A DNA stretch of 64,000 bases from Mesorhizobium sp. ZC-5 (GCF_025753855.1 NZ_JAOWPT010000002.1:1-64000); one strand, 5' to 3'. Shown: positions 18,992 to 29,300, counted from the stretch's first letter. The notes: generated from the letters alone by a model not told the origin. Translations and numbers: made by a program.

Positions 18992-19777
18992 ATGACAACA
19001 GGGAAAAAGACCGCCATCGTCACCGGATCGACCTCGGGAATCGGCCTGGCGATTGCCCACGCTCTGGCCGCCGAAGGCTGCAACGTCGTCGTCAATTCGT
19101 TTTCGAACACCGACACGGATCATGCCGTCGCCAAGGAGATCGCCGCGAAACACAAGGTCGAGGCGGTCTATGTCCAGGCCGACATGTCGAAGGGTGATGA
19201 TTGCCGGGCGCTGGTGGGGAAGGCCGCCGAAAAGTTCGGCACCGTCGACATCCTGGTCAACAATGCCGGCATCCAGCACGTGGCGCCCGTCGACGAGTTC
19301 CCGGTCGAGCAGTGGGACCGCATCATCGCCATCAACCTCACCTCGGCTTTTCACACCACCGCTGCCGCCCTGCCGTTGATGAAGGCGAAGAAATGGGGCC
19401 GCATCGTCAACATCGCCTCGGCACACGGCCTGCGTGCCTCGCCGTTCAAGTCGGCCTATGTCGCCGCCAAGCATGGCATCCTCGGCCTTACCAAGACGGT
19501 GGCGCTGGAAGTCGCGGAACAAGGCATCACCTGCAACACCATCTGCCCCGGCTACGTGCTGACGCCGCTGGTCGAGGCGCAGATCCCGGACCAGATGAAG
19601 GCCCACAACATGGACCGCGACACCGTCATCCGCGAGGTCATGCTCGACCGCCAGCCGACCAGGCAGTTCGCCACCGTCGAACAGATCGGCGCCACAACCG
19701 TGTTCCTCTGCTCCGAAAATGCCGCGTCGATCACCGGCACGCCGATCTCGGTCGACGGCGGCTGGACCGCGCAGTGA
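18992..19777 (+). CDS. bdhA: 3-hydroxybutyrate dehydrogenase
   Basis: A 261-residue short-chain dehydrogenase that oxidises D-3-hydroxybutyrate to acetoacetate with NAD in polyhydroxybutyrate and ketone-body use. The cofactor motif is TGSTSGIG (11-18) and the NNAG motif is at 90-93. The catalytic set is S143, Y156 and K160 (YVAAK). Diagnostic BDH features are the substrate region NIASAHGLRASPFKSAYV and the segment CPGYVLTPLVEAQI with an extended lid (QMKAHNMDRDTVIREVML). The C-terminus SVDGGWTAQ is typical. It is followed four bases later by a patatin-like phospholipase, probably in one transcript. Confidence 0.95.
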   Translation: MTTGKKTAIVTGSTSGIGLAIAHALAAEGCNVVVNSFSNTDTDHAVAKEIAAKHKVEAVYVQADMSKGDDCRALVGKAAEKFGTVDILVNNAGIQHVAPVDEFPVEQWDRIIAINLTSAFHTTAAALPLMKAKKWGRIVNIASAHGLRASPFKSAYVAAKHGILGLTKTVALEVAEQGITCNTICPGYVLTPLVEAQIPDQMKAHNMDRDTVIREVMLDRQPTRQFATVEQIGATTVFLCSENAASITGTPISVDGGWTAQ

Positions 19778-19781
19778 TCTC

Positions 19782-20906
19782 ATGACGACCAACGGCAAGC
19801 GTGACAAGAAACCAGTCAACATCGCGCTGCAGGGCGGCGGCTCGCATGGCGCCTTCACCTGGGGCGTGCTCGACCGGCTGCTCGAAGATGGCCGCCTCGA
19901 TTTCGCGGCGGTTTCCGGTACCAGCGCCGGCGCCATGAACGCGGTCGCCATGGCCGACGGCTGGGTGCGCGGCGGCCCAGACGGAGCACGGCGGAAGCTT
20001 GCCGATTTCTGGCGGGCAGTCGGCCGCACCGGCCGGTTCAGCCCGGTGCAGCGTTCGCCCTGGGACGTGCTATGGGGCAACTGGTCGGTCGAGAATACGC
20101 CGGGTTATCTCTGGTTCGATTCCATCTCGCGGCTTCTGTCGCCCTATCTCGCCAACCCCTACAACATCAATCCGCTACGCGATGTGGTCCGCGCCGAGAT
20201 CGACTTCGACAATGTGCGGGCCTGCAGGGCGCTGAAGCTGTTCCTGTCAGCCACCAATGTCGAGACCGGCCAGTTGCGCGTCTTCGAGACCGGCGAAATC
20301 AACGAGGATGTGGTGATGGCGTCGGCCTGCCTGCCACTGATCTTCCAGGCTGTCGAGATCGATGGCGCGCCCTACTGGGACGGCGGCTACGGCGGCAATC
20401 CGGCGCTTTATCCATTCTTCTATGTCAATGCCGCCGAGGACGTGCTGCTCGTCCAGATCAACCCGGTGGTCCGCGAAGGCGTGCCGAAGACCGCCAACGA
20501 GATCCAGAATCGCATCGACGAGATCACCTTCAATGCCGCCTTGCTGCGCGAGTTCCGCGCCATCGCCTTCGTCAAGGAGTTGATCGCCTCGGGCCGCATT
20601 CCGCATGGCGAATACCGCGATATCCGCATGCACCGCATCGATGCCGACGAGGCGTTCAAGGATCTTTCGGCGTCGTCGAAGGTCAACGCCGAATGGGCCT
20701 TCCTCGAATATCTGCGCGACCTCGGCCGTTCGGCCGCCGGCGATTGGCTGGACGAGAACTACGACAAGGTCGGCAGGGAGCCTTCGCTCGACCTCTCCGA
20801 CATGCTGGTACCGGGCATGCTGCCGAAACGTCCGCACGGCGCCGGCAGCCGCGTCCGCGAATTTCTGGCCAACCGCTCGAAACCGGTGGCGGCCAGAAAG
20901 CGGTAG
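19782..20906 (+). CDS. Patatin-like phospholipase
   Basis: A 374-residue lipid acyl hydrolase of the patatin family. The oxyanion-hole motif is GGGSHG (18-23), the nucleophile elbow is GTSAG with S48, and the catalytic Asp is D200 in WDGGYGGN, the Ser-Asp dyad of the family. No signal peptide is seen, so it should be cytoplasmic. The ATG at 19782 lies four bases past the bdhA stop, and the frame extends upstream only through bdhA. Linkage to bdhA is common in rhizobia and suggests a role in polyhydroxybutyrate granule or lipid turnover, but the substrate is not shown. Confidence 0.9.
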   Translation: MTTNGKRDKKPVNIALQGGGSHGAFTWGVLDRLLEDGRLDFAAVSGTSAGAMNAVAMADGWVRGGPDGARRKLADFWRAVGRTGRFSPVQRSPWDVLWGNWSVENTPGYLWFDSISRLLSPYLANPYNINPLRDVVRAEIDFDNVRACRALKLFLSATNVETGQLRVFETGEINEDVVMASACLPLIFQAVEIDGAPYWDGGYGGNPALYPFFYVNAAEDVLLVQINPVVREGVPKTANEIQNRIDEITFNAALLREFRAIAFVKELIASGRIPHGEYRDIRMHRIDADEAFKDLSASSKVNAEWAFLEYLRDLGRSAAGDWLDENYDKVGREPSLDLSDMLVPGMLPKRPHGAGSRVREFLANRSKPVAARKR

Positions 20907-20936
20907 GCGAATGCCACCGACCGACGGCCCCGGAAG

Positions 20937-21560
20937 CTACGGCTTCAGCACCATGTCGATGACGCGGATCAGTTCGCGGGCGCCGGCCCGTTGGCCTTCC
21001 GCATCGCGCACCCGCATCTTCATCCCCTCCAGCCCGTCGAGCAGCAGGTTGGCGAGTCCGGTGGCCGAGAGGCCCCTCGCCGCCAGGTCGACGCCGGCGC
21101 CGGCGGCTTCGGTGGCGATCGCCTCCGCCAGTACCGCGACCAGATCGTTGCGCCACACCAGCGCGATATCGCCGGCAAGGCTGTTCTTCATGTCGAGCAG
21201 TTCGGCGCCGTGCGGCGATTCCGAAATCTGCCGCATCATCGAAATCAGCGCCGTCTCGATCGCCGTTTCCAGGCGTGCAGCCAGCGGTCCGTCGGCCGAC
21301 AGGGCGCTGCGGGCTCTCTCCACCGAGTTTTTCAGGAACATCTCGGCGATGGCGCGAAAGATGTCCGCCTTGTTCTTGAACAGCAGGTAAAGCGCTGGCC
21401 GCGATATTTCCGACGCCCGCGCGATATCGTCCATCGTGGTGCGGGAATACCCGTAGGCAAGCGCCAGCTTCATGGCGCCTTCGAGAATGCGGGCGCGCTT
21501 CTGCTCTTCCTGTGTCTGCGGCGTATCGTTCACGGTCCGGACTCGTTCTCCGATCCTCAA
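20937..21560 (-). CDS. TetR-family transcriptional regulator
   Basis: A 207-residue repressor. The N-terminal HTH (about 20-66) has the family pattern RILEGAMKLALAYGYSRTTM, then IARASEISRPALYLLFKNKADIF. The C-terminal ligand domain is Ala-rich and matches no named subfamily I recognise. It is divergent from the molybdenum hydroxylase genes, with a perfect TTGACAAA/TTTGTCAA palindrome immediately upstream of its start. It therefore probably represses both itself and the hydroxylase operon. The inducing ligand is unknown, possibly an N-heterocycle or aldehyde substrate. Confidence 0.9.
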   Translation of the reverse strand: MRIGERVRTVNDTPQTQEEQKRARILEGAMKLALAYGYSRTTMDDIARASEISRPALYLLFKNKADIFRAIAEMFLKNSVERARSALSADGPLAARLETAIETALISMMRQISESPHGAELLDMKNSLAGDIALVWRNDLVAVLAEAIATEAAGAGVDLAARGLSATGLANLLLDGLEGMKMRVRDAEGQRAGARELIRVIDMVLKP

Positions 21561-21585
21561 TTGACAAAATAACAGAATTTGTCAA
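21561..21585. promoter_or_regulatory. TetR operator palindrome
   Basis: TTGACAAA (21561-21568) and TTTGTCAA (21578-21585) are separated by nine bases, directly abutting the tetR start codon and 70 bases upstream of the divergent 2Fe-2S subunit gene. The position and symmetry fit an autoregulatory TetR site. Confidence 0.6.
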
Positions 21586-21654
21586 TATGTCTTAAGGTCA
21601 TGTTGAGCGTGACCCATCATCGTCGGGCAATGGACGACAACGAAGGGTATCCCC

Positions 21655-22116
21655 ATGCGCCTCACCGTCAACGGCAACGCCATTGATATTGACGCCGATC
21701 CCGACATGCCGCTTTTGTGGGCGCTGCGCGATCTCGCCGGGGTGCTTGGCCCGAAATTCGGCTGCGGCATCGCCGCCTGCGGCGCCTGTACAGTGCATAT
21801 CGACGGCACGCCGGTGCGTTCTTGCGCGCTGCCGGTCGGCGAAGTCGATGGCGATATCCTGACCATCGACGGCCTCGCCACGGACGGCAAGCTGCATCCC
21901 GTGCAGCAGGCATGGCTGGAGGAGCAGGTGGCGCAATGCGGCTACTGCCAGGCCGGGCAGATCATGAGCGCGGTCGCCCTGCTCGACGAGATTGCGAACC
22001 CCACAGACGAGGACATCGACAACGCGATGGGCGGCAATCTCTGCCGCTGCGGCACCTATCCGAGGATCCGCTCGGCCATCAAGCGGGCCGCCGCGCTCAA
22101 GACGGCGGGGATCTGA
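21655..22116 (+). CDS. 2Fe-2S subunit of molybdenum hydroxylase (IorA-like)
   Basis: A 153-residue iron-sulphur subunit of a xanthine-oxidase-family dehydrogenase, closest in type to isoquinoline 1-oxidoreductase alpha or aldehyde dehydrogenase small subunits. The plant-ferredoxin cluster ligands are C37, C42, C45 and C57. The second cluster on the C-terminal helical domain uses C95, C98, C130 and C132 (CGYCQAGQ...LCRCGTY). It passes electrons from the molybdopterin subunit encoded two bases downstream to the cytochrome at 24392. No flavin subunit is present, as expected for the IorAB type. Confidence 0.93.
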   Translation: MRLTVNGNAIDIDADPDMPLLWALRDLAGVLGPKFGCGIAACGACTVHIDGTPVRSCALPVGEVDGDILTIDGLATDGKLHPVQQAWLEEQVAQCGYCQAGQIMSAVALLDEIANPTDEDIDNAMGGNLCRCGTYPRIRSAIKRAAALKTAGI

Positions 22117-22118
22117 CC

Positions 22119-24395
22119 ATGGCCAGCATCGGCAAGATCGCCCGCCGCACGTTCCTCATCGGCGCGGTTGCAATCGCCGGCGGCGTCGCCGTCGGCTATT
22201 ATTATTACCGCAAGCCCTATCCCAATCCGCTCGAAGACGAACTGGCCGACGGCGACGCCACCTTCAATCCCTATGTGAAGATCGCCGCCGACAGTACGAT
22301 CACCGTCATCGCCCCGCGCGCCGAAATGGGCCAGGGCGTGGCGACGACGCTTGCCGCCTTGGTCGCCGAGGAACTCGACGTTCCCCTCGACAAAATCAAG
22401 GTCGAGCATGGGCCGGCCGCCTACGCCTATTACAATTCGGAGATGCTTTCTGAAGGTGGTCCCTTCGCCTTCTACAATGAAGGCGTCGTCGCGGAATCCA
22501 TGCGCACCGCCATGGGCGCTGTGGGCAAGGTCCTCGGCTTCCAGGGTACCGGCGGCTCGTCTTCCACGCGCGACGGCTTCGACAAGATGCGTCAGGCCGG
22601 CGCCGCCGCGCGGCACATGCTGATTGCCGCCGCCGCAGTCAGGCTTGGAGTGCCGGCCAGCGAACTCGACACCCAGGACGCGACGATCGTCCACAAGACC
22701 ACAGGAAAATCGCTGACCTATGGCGAGGTTGCCGCCGATGCTGCGGCCTCCGCCCCGCCTTCCGAACTGCGGCTGAAGGACAAGGCCGACTGGGTGTTGC
22801 TCGGCAAGCCGCAGATGCGGACCGACATGCTCGCCAAGGTGACCGGCGCGCCCATCTTCGGCGCCGATGTCAGCCTGCCGGAGATGCTTTACGGCACCGT
22901 CAAAATGAGCCTGCGCTTCTGGTCGAAGCCGGTGAAGGCCGATCTTTCCAAGGCTGAGAAGATGCCCGGCGTCGTCAAGATCGTGCCGATCGACACCAGC
23001 TACGGCCACGGCTTCGGCGTCATCGCCGAGAACACATGGGCGGCGTTCAAGGCCGCCGAGGCGATCGAGGTGGAATGGAGCGATCCCGAATATCCGGCCG
23101 ACACCGCCGCCATCTTCAAAGCCTTGCAGGACGCACTCGCCTCGCCCGACGGTTCGGCGCTCCGCGACGACGGCGATGTCGACACCGCTTTTGCCGACAT
23201 ACCGCGCGAAAGGCTGGTCAAGGCGGATTACGAAGTACCCTATCTCGCCCATACCTGCATGGAGCCGATGAACGCCACGGCGCGCCTCAGGGATGGTGTG
23301 CTGGACATCTGGTCGCCGAACCAGATGCCGACCATCACCCGTCAGCTTTGCGCCAGTGTCGCGGGCGTCGAGCAGGACAGTGTCAACGTCCACACGACCT
23401 ATCTGGGCGGCGGTTTCGGCCGCCGCGGCGAGATGGATTTTTCGATGTTCGCGGCTGTGCTTGCCAAGGAGACGGGTGGACGCCCGGTCAAGGTGATCTG
23501 GACGCGCGAGGAGGACACCCGCCACGACACCTACCGTCCGGCGGCGGCGGGCCGCTTCCGCGCCCGCATCGGCGACGACGGCCTGCCCGTCGCTGTCGAC
23601 ATGGCGATCGCCTCCCCATCGGTCATCGCCAGCACGTTGCGGCGGACGTTCCCGTCGATTTCGCCCCTGGGTCCCGACAAGAGCATCATCGAAGGCTCGT
23701 TCGACCAGCCGTACACGATCCCCGACTATCGGGTGACGGCGATCCCGGCGGCGCTGTCGATCCCGGTCGGTTTCTGGCGCTCGGTCGGCAATTCCTACAA
23801 CGGCTTCTTCCACGAAAGCTTCATGGACGAGATTGCCGCTGCCGGGAAAATCGATCCTGTCGAGATGCGGAAAAAGCTTATGGCCGCCTATCCCGCCGCG
23901 GTGAAGGTGGTCGAGAAGGTCGCCGAAATGGCGAAATGGGGCGAGCCGCTGCCGGCCGGCAAGGCGAAGGGTTTCGCCTTCACGCTGTCCTTCGGCAGCT
24001 GGGTCGGGGAAATCATCCAGGTCGCCGACACGCCGTCCGGCATCCGCCTCGAAAAGATGTGGATCGCCGCCGACGTCGGCACCGCGCTCGACCCCGGCAT
24101 CATCGAGGCGCAGTTGACCTCGGGCGCCGTCTACGGGCTTTCGGCGGCGATAGGCCAGGAAATCACCTTCGCCGACGGCATGGTCGAACAGTCGAATTTT
24201 CACGACTACGACGCGATGCGCATCTTCCAGTGCCCGCAATTCGAGGTGGCGATCCTCGAGAACTACCACAAGATGGGCGGCGTCGGCGAAGTCGGCACGC
24301 CCCCGGCGCCCCCCGCGCTCGCCAACGCAGTCTTCGCCCTCACCGGCAAGCGCATCCGCAAGCTGCCTCTGAACAAGGAGGTCTCGTTCGCATGA
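22119..24395 (+). CDS. Molybdopterin subunit of molybdenum hydroxylase (IorB-like)
   Basis: A 758-residue catalytic subunit of the isoquinoline 1-oxidoreductase/aldehyde dehydrogenase group. The N-terminus has a twin-arginine-like export signal (RRTFLIGAVAIAGG), so the complex is probably exported folded with its cofactor. Molybdopterin motifs are AEMGQGVATTLAALVAEELD, the repeated pterin region LGGGFGRRGEMDF and the catalytic glutamate E724 in GVGEVGTPPAPP. The substrate (N-heterocycle or aldehyde) cannot be read from sequence. It is coupled to the upstream iron-sulphur gene (2-base gap), and its stop overlaps the cytochrome start. Confidence 0.92.
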   Translation: MASIGKIARRTFLIGAVAIAGGVAVGYYYYRKPYPNPLEDELADGDATFNPYVKIAADSTITVIAPRAEMGQGVATTLAALVAEELDVPLDKIKVEHGPAAYAYYNSEMLSEGGPFAFYNEGVVAESMRTAMGAVGKVLGFQGTGGSSSTRDGFDKMRQAGAAARHMLIAAAAVRLGVPASELDTQDATIVHKTTGKSLTYGEVAADAAASAPPSELRLKDKADWVLLGKPQMRTDMLAKVTGAPIFGADVSLPEMLYGTVKMSLRFWSKPVKADLSKAEKMPGVVKIVPIDTSYGHGFGVIAENTWAAFKAAEAIEVEWSDPEYPADTAAIFKALQDALASPDGSALRDDGDVDTAFADIPRERLVKADYEVPYLAHTCMEPMNATARLRDGVLDIWSPNQMPTITRQLCASVAGVEQDSVNVHTTYLGGGFGRRGEMDFSMFAAVLAKETGGRPVKVIWTREEDTRHDTYRPAAAGRFRARIGDDGLPVAVDMAIASPSVIASTLRRTFPSISPLGPDKSIIEGSFDQPYTIPDYRVTAIPAALSIPVGFWRSVGNSYNGFFHESFMDEIAAAGKIDPVEMRKKLMAAYPAAVKVVEKVAEMAKWGEPLPAGKAKGFAFTLSFGSWVGEIIQVADTPSGIRLEKMWIAADVGTALDPGIIEAQLTSGAVYGLSAAIGQEITFADGMVEQSNFHDYDAMRIFQCPQFEVAILENYHKMGGVGEVGTPPAPPALANAVFALTGKRIRKLPLNKEVSFA

Positions 24396-24991
24396 GAGGA
24401 CCTGCCCTTGTCGCGGCGTCGATTATGCTGGTCGTCGCGGCCGCCGCCATCGCGCATTCCCAGGAGACGCAGCCGGCGCCGGCGCTCGCCGTCGACACAG
24501 CCACGGGCCTGCCCGAATGGGAGAAGGTCTACGCCGTCTTTTCGCATCCGCGCTGCGCCAATTGCCATGTCGATGACAATCGGCCGCGCTGGTCGGGTCC
24601 GGAATTTCCGATGGCGAAGGTGCATGGTTTCAACGTGCAGGGCGGCGCCGACGGCTCCGGCTTCGGCAATCCGGGACTGCGCTGCACGACCTGCCATTTC
24701 GCAACCAACTCGCCGATGCGCCACGGCCCGCCGGGAGCGGAAAGCTGGCATCTGGCGCCGCCGGAGATGGTCTGGTTCGGCAAGTCATCGGCGGAAATCT
24801 GCGCACAGACCAAGGATCCCGAGCGCAATGGCGACCGCACGCTTGAGGAGATCGCCACCCATGTTCGCGACGACGGCCTGGTCGGCTGGGGCTGGGATCC
24901 GGGGCCAGGCCGGCAGCCGGCGCCGGGTTCAGCCGAACAGACATTTCTTGCAATCCAGCGTTGGGCGGCCGCGGGAGCACCATGTCCTTGA
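24392..24991 (+). CDS. c-type cytochrome partner of the molybdenum hydroxylase
   Basis: A 199-residue exported protein with an N-terminal signal (ALVAASIMLVVAAAAIA) and two haem-binding CxxCH motifs, CANCH (residues about 54-58) and CTTCH (about 95-99). It should carry two haems in the periplasm and accept electrons from the hydroxylase. The start overlaps the iorB-like stop by four bases (ATGA), so translation is coupled and the three genes form one unit. The C-terminus ends FLAIQRWAAAGAPCP. Cytochrome subunits are a known feature of periplasmic members of this enzyme family. Confidence 0.88.
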   Translation: MRGPALVAASIMLVVAAAAIAHSQETQPAPALAVDTATGLPEWEKVYAVFSHPRCANCHVDDNRPRWSGPEFPMAKVHGFNVQGGADGSGFGNPGLRCTTCHFATNSPMRHGPPGAESWHLAPPEMVWFGKSSAEICAQTKDPERNGDRTLEEIATHVRDDGLVGWGWDPGPGRQPAPGSAEQTFLAIQRWAAAGAPCP

Positions 24992-25028
24992 GAACGATCG
25001 AAACCGCCCCCGGGCAATGTGTCGCTGC

Positions 25029-25050
25029 TCCTGACAAACCATTGTCAGGA
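25029..25050. promoter_or_regulatory. Perfect 9-bp inverted repeat downstream of cytochrome gene
   Basis: TCCTGACAA-acca-TTGTCAGGA, lying 38 bases after the cytochrome stop and 175 bases before the RND adaptor start. There is no U-run after it, so a terminator is weakly supported. It shares the TGACAA/TTGTCA half-sites with the TetR operator at 21561, so it could be a second TetR-type site controlling the efflux operon. Confidence 0.4.
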
Positions 25051-25224
25051 TTGGCCGATACATGAAAAATTATGACTGTTTCGCAAGGCGAACTTAGTAT
25101 AGAAACCCCCGCCGGGCCGATATTCGGCAGGCTAAACGATTGAATCCGGCATCACTCGCCCCCATATCGACTTCGCGCCCGACGCACGGCAGCGGATCAT
25201 GCCGGACCTACATGGATAGAAACT

Positions 25225-26361
25225 ATGCCACGGATTAGGTTCCACAAGCTTGCCGCTTTGGTTGTGTTCGTCGCTTTTGCCGCATGGATGGGCACCGGCA
25301 CATTCTCCTCTGTTGGCAGTGCGTCGGCCGAGACCGAGGCTAAGCCGGCGGAAGCGGCCGAACAGCCAAAGGCACCGGCGCGCACCGTCGCGGTGCTGGC
25401 GCCGCCACGCATCCAGCACGCGCGCGCCATCCGCGTCTCGGGACAGACCGAGGCCGACAAGCGCGCTGTGCTGGCGACGCGCGCGGCGGGGATCATCGCC
25501 GAACTGCCCGTGAAGCAGGGCGACCACGTAAAACAGGGCGACCTGATCCTCGCGCTGAATGCCGAAGACAAGCCTGCCGCCGTTGAAACCGCCAAGCAAG
25601 TGGTCAAGCAGCGCGAGGCCGAGCTTGTCGCCGCCCAGCGGCTGGCCAAGAGCGGCAACCTCGCGACCCTGCAGCTCGATACCGCCGTATCCGCCGTCGC
25701 GTTGGCCAAATCGCAGCTCGAACTGGCGCAGGCTGAGCTCGACCGGACCCGCATCTTCGCGCCGTTCAACGGCGTCGTCGACAAGGTTCCCGTGGAGCTC
25801 GGCAGTTCCGTCATGCAAGGCGGCGAGGTGGCGACATTGCTCAGCCTCGACCCGGTTCTGGTGCGCGGCGAAATCAGCGAGCGCGACCTGACCCACATCA
25901 GGACCGGCGACAGCGCCGAGGCGCTGCTGGTCAATGGCGGCAAGGTCGAGGGAACGGTACGCTATATTAGCCGCGAGGCTTCGGCGACGACCCGGACCTT
26001 CCGCATCGAGATCGCCATTCCCAATCCGGACAACCGCATCCCCGCCGGCATGACGGCAGAGATCACGCTGCGCTCGGCACCAGTCGACGCCGTGGCGCTG
26101 CCGCGTTCGGTCGTGACGCTGAGCGATGATGGCGATCTCGGCATCCGCGCCGTCGATTCCAGCAACAAGGTGGCGTTTTTCCCAATCGACCTCGTCGAAG
26201 ACCTGCCGAGCGGGCTGGTGCTTGGCGGCATACCGGCCGATGCCCGGGTGATCGTCGCCGGTCAGGATCTGGTCAAGGAAGGCGACGAGGTGAACCCTGT
26301 TCCCGCCGACGCCGAGTTGGTCAAGAAGCTCGCGGGCGAAGCCGCCAGCGGCATCAACTAA
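25225..26361 (+). CDS. RND efflux periplasmic adaptor (membrane fusion protein)
   Basis: A 378-residue MexA/AcrA-type adaptor. The hydrophobic N-terminus (KLAALVVFVAFAAWMGTGTF) anchors or exports it. The lipoyl halves are AGIIAELPVKQGDHVKQGDL and RIFAPFNGVVDKVPVELGSS, with a helical hairpin between them. The beta-barrel follows (VEGTVRYISREASATTRTFR) and the membrane-proximal domain is at the end. It pairs with the RND pump 21 bases downstream. No outer membrane factor is encoded beside it, so it probably uses a TolC elsewhere. Confidence 0.92.
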   Translation: MPRIRFHKLAALVVFVAFAAWMGTGTFSSVGSASAETEAKPAEAAEQPKAPARTVAVLAPPRIQHARAIRVSGQTEADKRAVLATRAAGIIAELPVKQGDHVKQGDLILALNAEDKPAAVETAKQVVKQREAELVAAQRLAKSGNLATLQLDTAVSAVALAKSQLELAQAELDRTRIFAPFNGVVDKVPVELGSSVMQGGEVATLLSLDPVLVRGEISERDLTHIRTGDSAEALLVNGGKVEGTVRYISREASATTRTFRIEIAIPNPDNRIPAGMTAEITLRSAPVDAVALPRSVVTLSDDGDLGIRAVDSSNKVAFFPIDLVEDLPSGLVLGGIPADARVIVAGQDLVKEGDEVNPVPADAELVKKLAGEAASGIN

Positions 26362-26382
26362 GAACTCCAAAACGGGTCTGTC

Positions 26383-29300
26383 ATGGATATCGTCAAGCTT
26401 GCAATCAACAATGCGCGCCTGACGCTGTCGGTGCTGCTGTTCCTGCTTATCGCCGGGGCACTGGCGTACCAGGCAGTGCCGAAGGAGGCTGAGCCGGACG
26501 TCGCCATTCCGATCATGTACGTTTCGCTGATCTATGATGGCATCTCGCCGGAGGACGCCGAGCGTCTTCTGCTGCGGCCGGTCGAGCAGCAGCTCAAGAA
26601 TCTCAAGGGCCTCAAGGAGATGAAGTCGAACGCCTTCCAGGGCGGCGCGAACGTCATCGTCGAATTCGACCCTTCCGTGGATCTGGGCGACGCGCTCATC
26701 GAGACACGCAACAAGGTGCAGGACGCCAAGCGTGATCTGCCGACCGGCGTCGAGGAACCCACCGTCAATGAAGTGAACCTGTCCGAGTTCCCGGTGGTGT
26801 TCGTGACCTTGTCGGGCGAAATCCCCGAACGCGCCCTGACCGCCGCCGCCAAGGAGCTTCAGGACCGCGTCGAGGAGGTGCCGGGCGTGCTGGAGGCCCC
26901 GATCCAGGGTGCGCGCGACGAAATGGTCGAGGCCGTGATCGACCCGATGAAGCTCGCCTCCTACAACATGCGCCTCGATCAGCTCATCAATGGCATCGGT
27001 GCTTCGAACAATCTCGTCGCGGCCGGTTCGATCGAAGGCTCCGCGGGCAAATACGCCATCAAGGTGCCGGCACTGATCGAAACGCCTGAGGATGTCGCCA
27101 ACCTTCCCGTGGTCGCCGGACCGAATGCCGTGGTGCGCGTCCAGGATCTGGCCACCGTGCGCTCGACCTTCGAGGATGCCGAGACGATCGCCCGCCTCGA
27201 CGGCAAGCCGGCCATCGTCCTGGAGGTCAAGAAGCGCATCGGCGCCAATGTCGTCGAGACGATCGAAGGCGCAAAGAAGGTCGCGGATCAGTTCGTCGCC
27301 GACAGCAAGAAAACCCTGCCCGACTTGAAGGTGACCTACACCCAGGACAAGTCGACCTTCGTCAACCAGCTGCTGAACGACTTGCAGAACCACGTCCTCA
27401 TCGCGGTCATCCTGGTCTTCATCGTCATCCTCTACGCGCTGTCGGGCCGCGCCTCGATGCTGATTGGCCTGGCGATCCCGGCATCCTTCCTGATGGGCAT
27501 CCTGGCGCTCGCGATGATGGGCTACACCATCAACATGATCGTGCTGTTCTCGCTGATCCTGGCGGTTGGCATGCTGGTCGACGACGCGATCATCGTCACC
27601 GAGTATGCCGAGCGGCGGATGTCGGAAGGCATGCCCAAGGAGCAGGCGTTCGAGGAAGCCGCCAAACGCATGGCCGGCCCGGTCATCGCCGCGACGCTGA
27701 CCCGCATCGCAGCCTTCTCGCCGCTGCTGTTCTGGCCCGGCATCGTCGGCGACTTCATGAAATACCTGCCGATCACCCTGATCGTCACGCTGGCCGCGTC
27801 GATGGCCTATGCGCTGATCTTTGCGCCGTCGATCGGGGCGATCATCGGCAAGGCGCCGCTGCATACGGAAGAAGACCGCCGCGACGGCCTTTATATGGCC
27901 GTGGTGAAGAAGGCCGTGCACTATCCGATCACGGCTCTCATGCTAACCTTGGCGCTGCTCGGCGGCGGTTTCTACGCCTATGTGCAATACGGCAACGGCG
28001 TCGAGTTCTTCCCCACCGTCGAGCCGGACTACGGCCTGCTCTACGTCCATGCCCGCGGCAATCTTTCGCTCGAAGAGATGGATGTCGCCACGCGCGAAGC
28101 GGAACGCCGCATCCTCGGTTGGCCGGGCATCAAGTCGGTCTACACGCGCGTTGGAAAGACGCGTGGCGGCCAGGACATTCCGGAAGACGTGGTCGGCGTC
28201 ATCAACTACGAATTCATCGATTGGCGCGAGCGCAAGTCGGCGCACGATATTCTCGACGATCTGCGTGTCGCCATGGCCGGCATTCCGGGAGTCGACGTCG
28301 AGGTTCGCGTGCCGGATGCAGGTCCCCCCACCGGCAAGGCGATCCAGGTCCAGCTTGCCGCCGCCGATCCCGCCGGCTTGAACGATTATGCCAAGCAGGT
28401 GGCCAACGCGGTCGCCAAGGTGCCCGGTGTCATCGACCTCTCGGATGGCCTGCCGCCGCCCGGTGTCGACTGGGCGCTGGAGGTCGACCGCTCGAAGGCC
28501 GCCCAATACGGCGTTAGCCCGTTGGCTGTCGGCACCGTCGTGCAGCTGGTGACCACCGGTCTCAAGCTTACCGAGTATCGGCCGGCTGGCGCCGACGACG
28601 CGGTCGACATCCGGCTTCGCCTGCCGCAGGACCGGCGCACGCTGGCCGCGCTCGACCAGTTGCGTGTCGAGACGGCGGAAGGCTCGGTGCCGATCTCGAA
28701 CTTTGTCACCCGAACGCCTGAACGCACCGTCGGTATCCTCAACCGCATCGACGGCAAGCGCACCATCACCATCCAGGCCAACGTCGCCAACGGTTTCCAG
28801 GTCGCAGAGGTCCAGGCGGCGGTCTCCAAGGTCGTCGGCGAGATGGCCAAGCCGGGAGTCGACTGGAAGCTGGCCGGCTCCAACGAGGACAGTGCCGAGG
28901 CGGCCGCCTTCCTGACCAATGCCTTTGGTGCGGCCATGTTCCTGATCTTCATCGTTCTGCTCGCGCAGTTCAACAAGTTCACCAGCGTCATACTCGTGCT
29001 CACCTGCGTGGTGATGGCCATCGTCGGGGCCCTGCTGGGCATGCTGCTCACCGGCCAGACATTCGTCATCGTCATGTCCGGCATCGGGTTCATCGCGCTG
29101 GCGGGTGTCGTCGTGAACAACAACATCGTGCTGATCGACACCTACGACCGGCTGCGCGAGGAGGGCTGGAACAAATACGACGCGGTGCTGCAGACCTGCC
29201 GCGAGCGTGCCCGCCCGGTGGTGCTGACCGCCGTCTCCGCCATCCTCGGCGTGCTGCCGATCGCCTTCGGCCTTGGGCTGGAAATCTTCCACCAGGAGAC

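Noticed and set aside
18383-18995. Short frames in the ispG-bdhA gap
   Set aside because: They cover palindromic repeats and the structured RNA region; the translations are Arg/Pro-rich and have no domain.
22056-24269. 737-codon minus-strand frame
   Set aside because: Antisense to the molybdopterin subunit, which carries the full set of catalytic motifs on the plus strand.
25132-27921. 929-codon open frame on the minus strand
   Set aside because: Shadow of the RND adaptor and pump genes, with His/Asp/Arg-rich low-complexity translation and no known domain.
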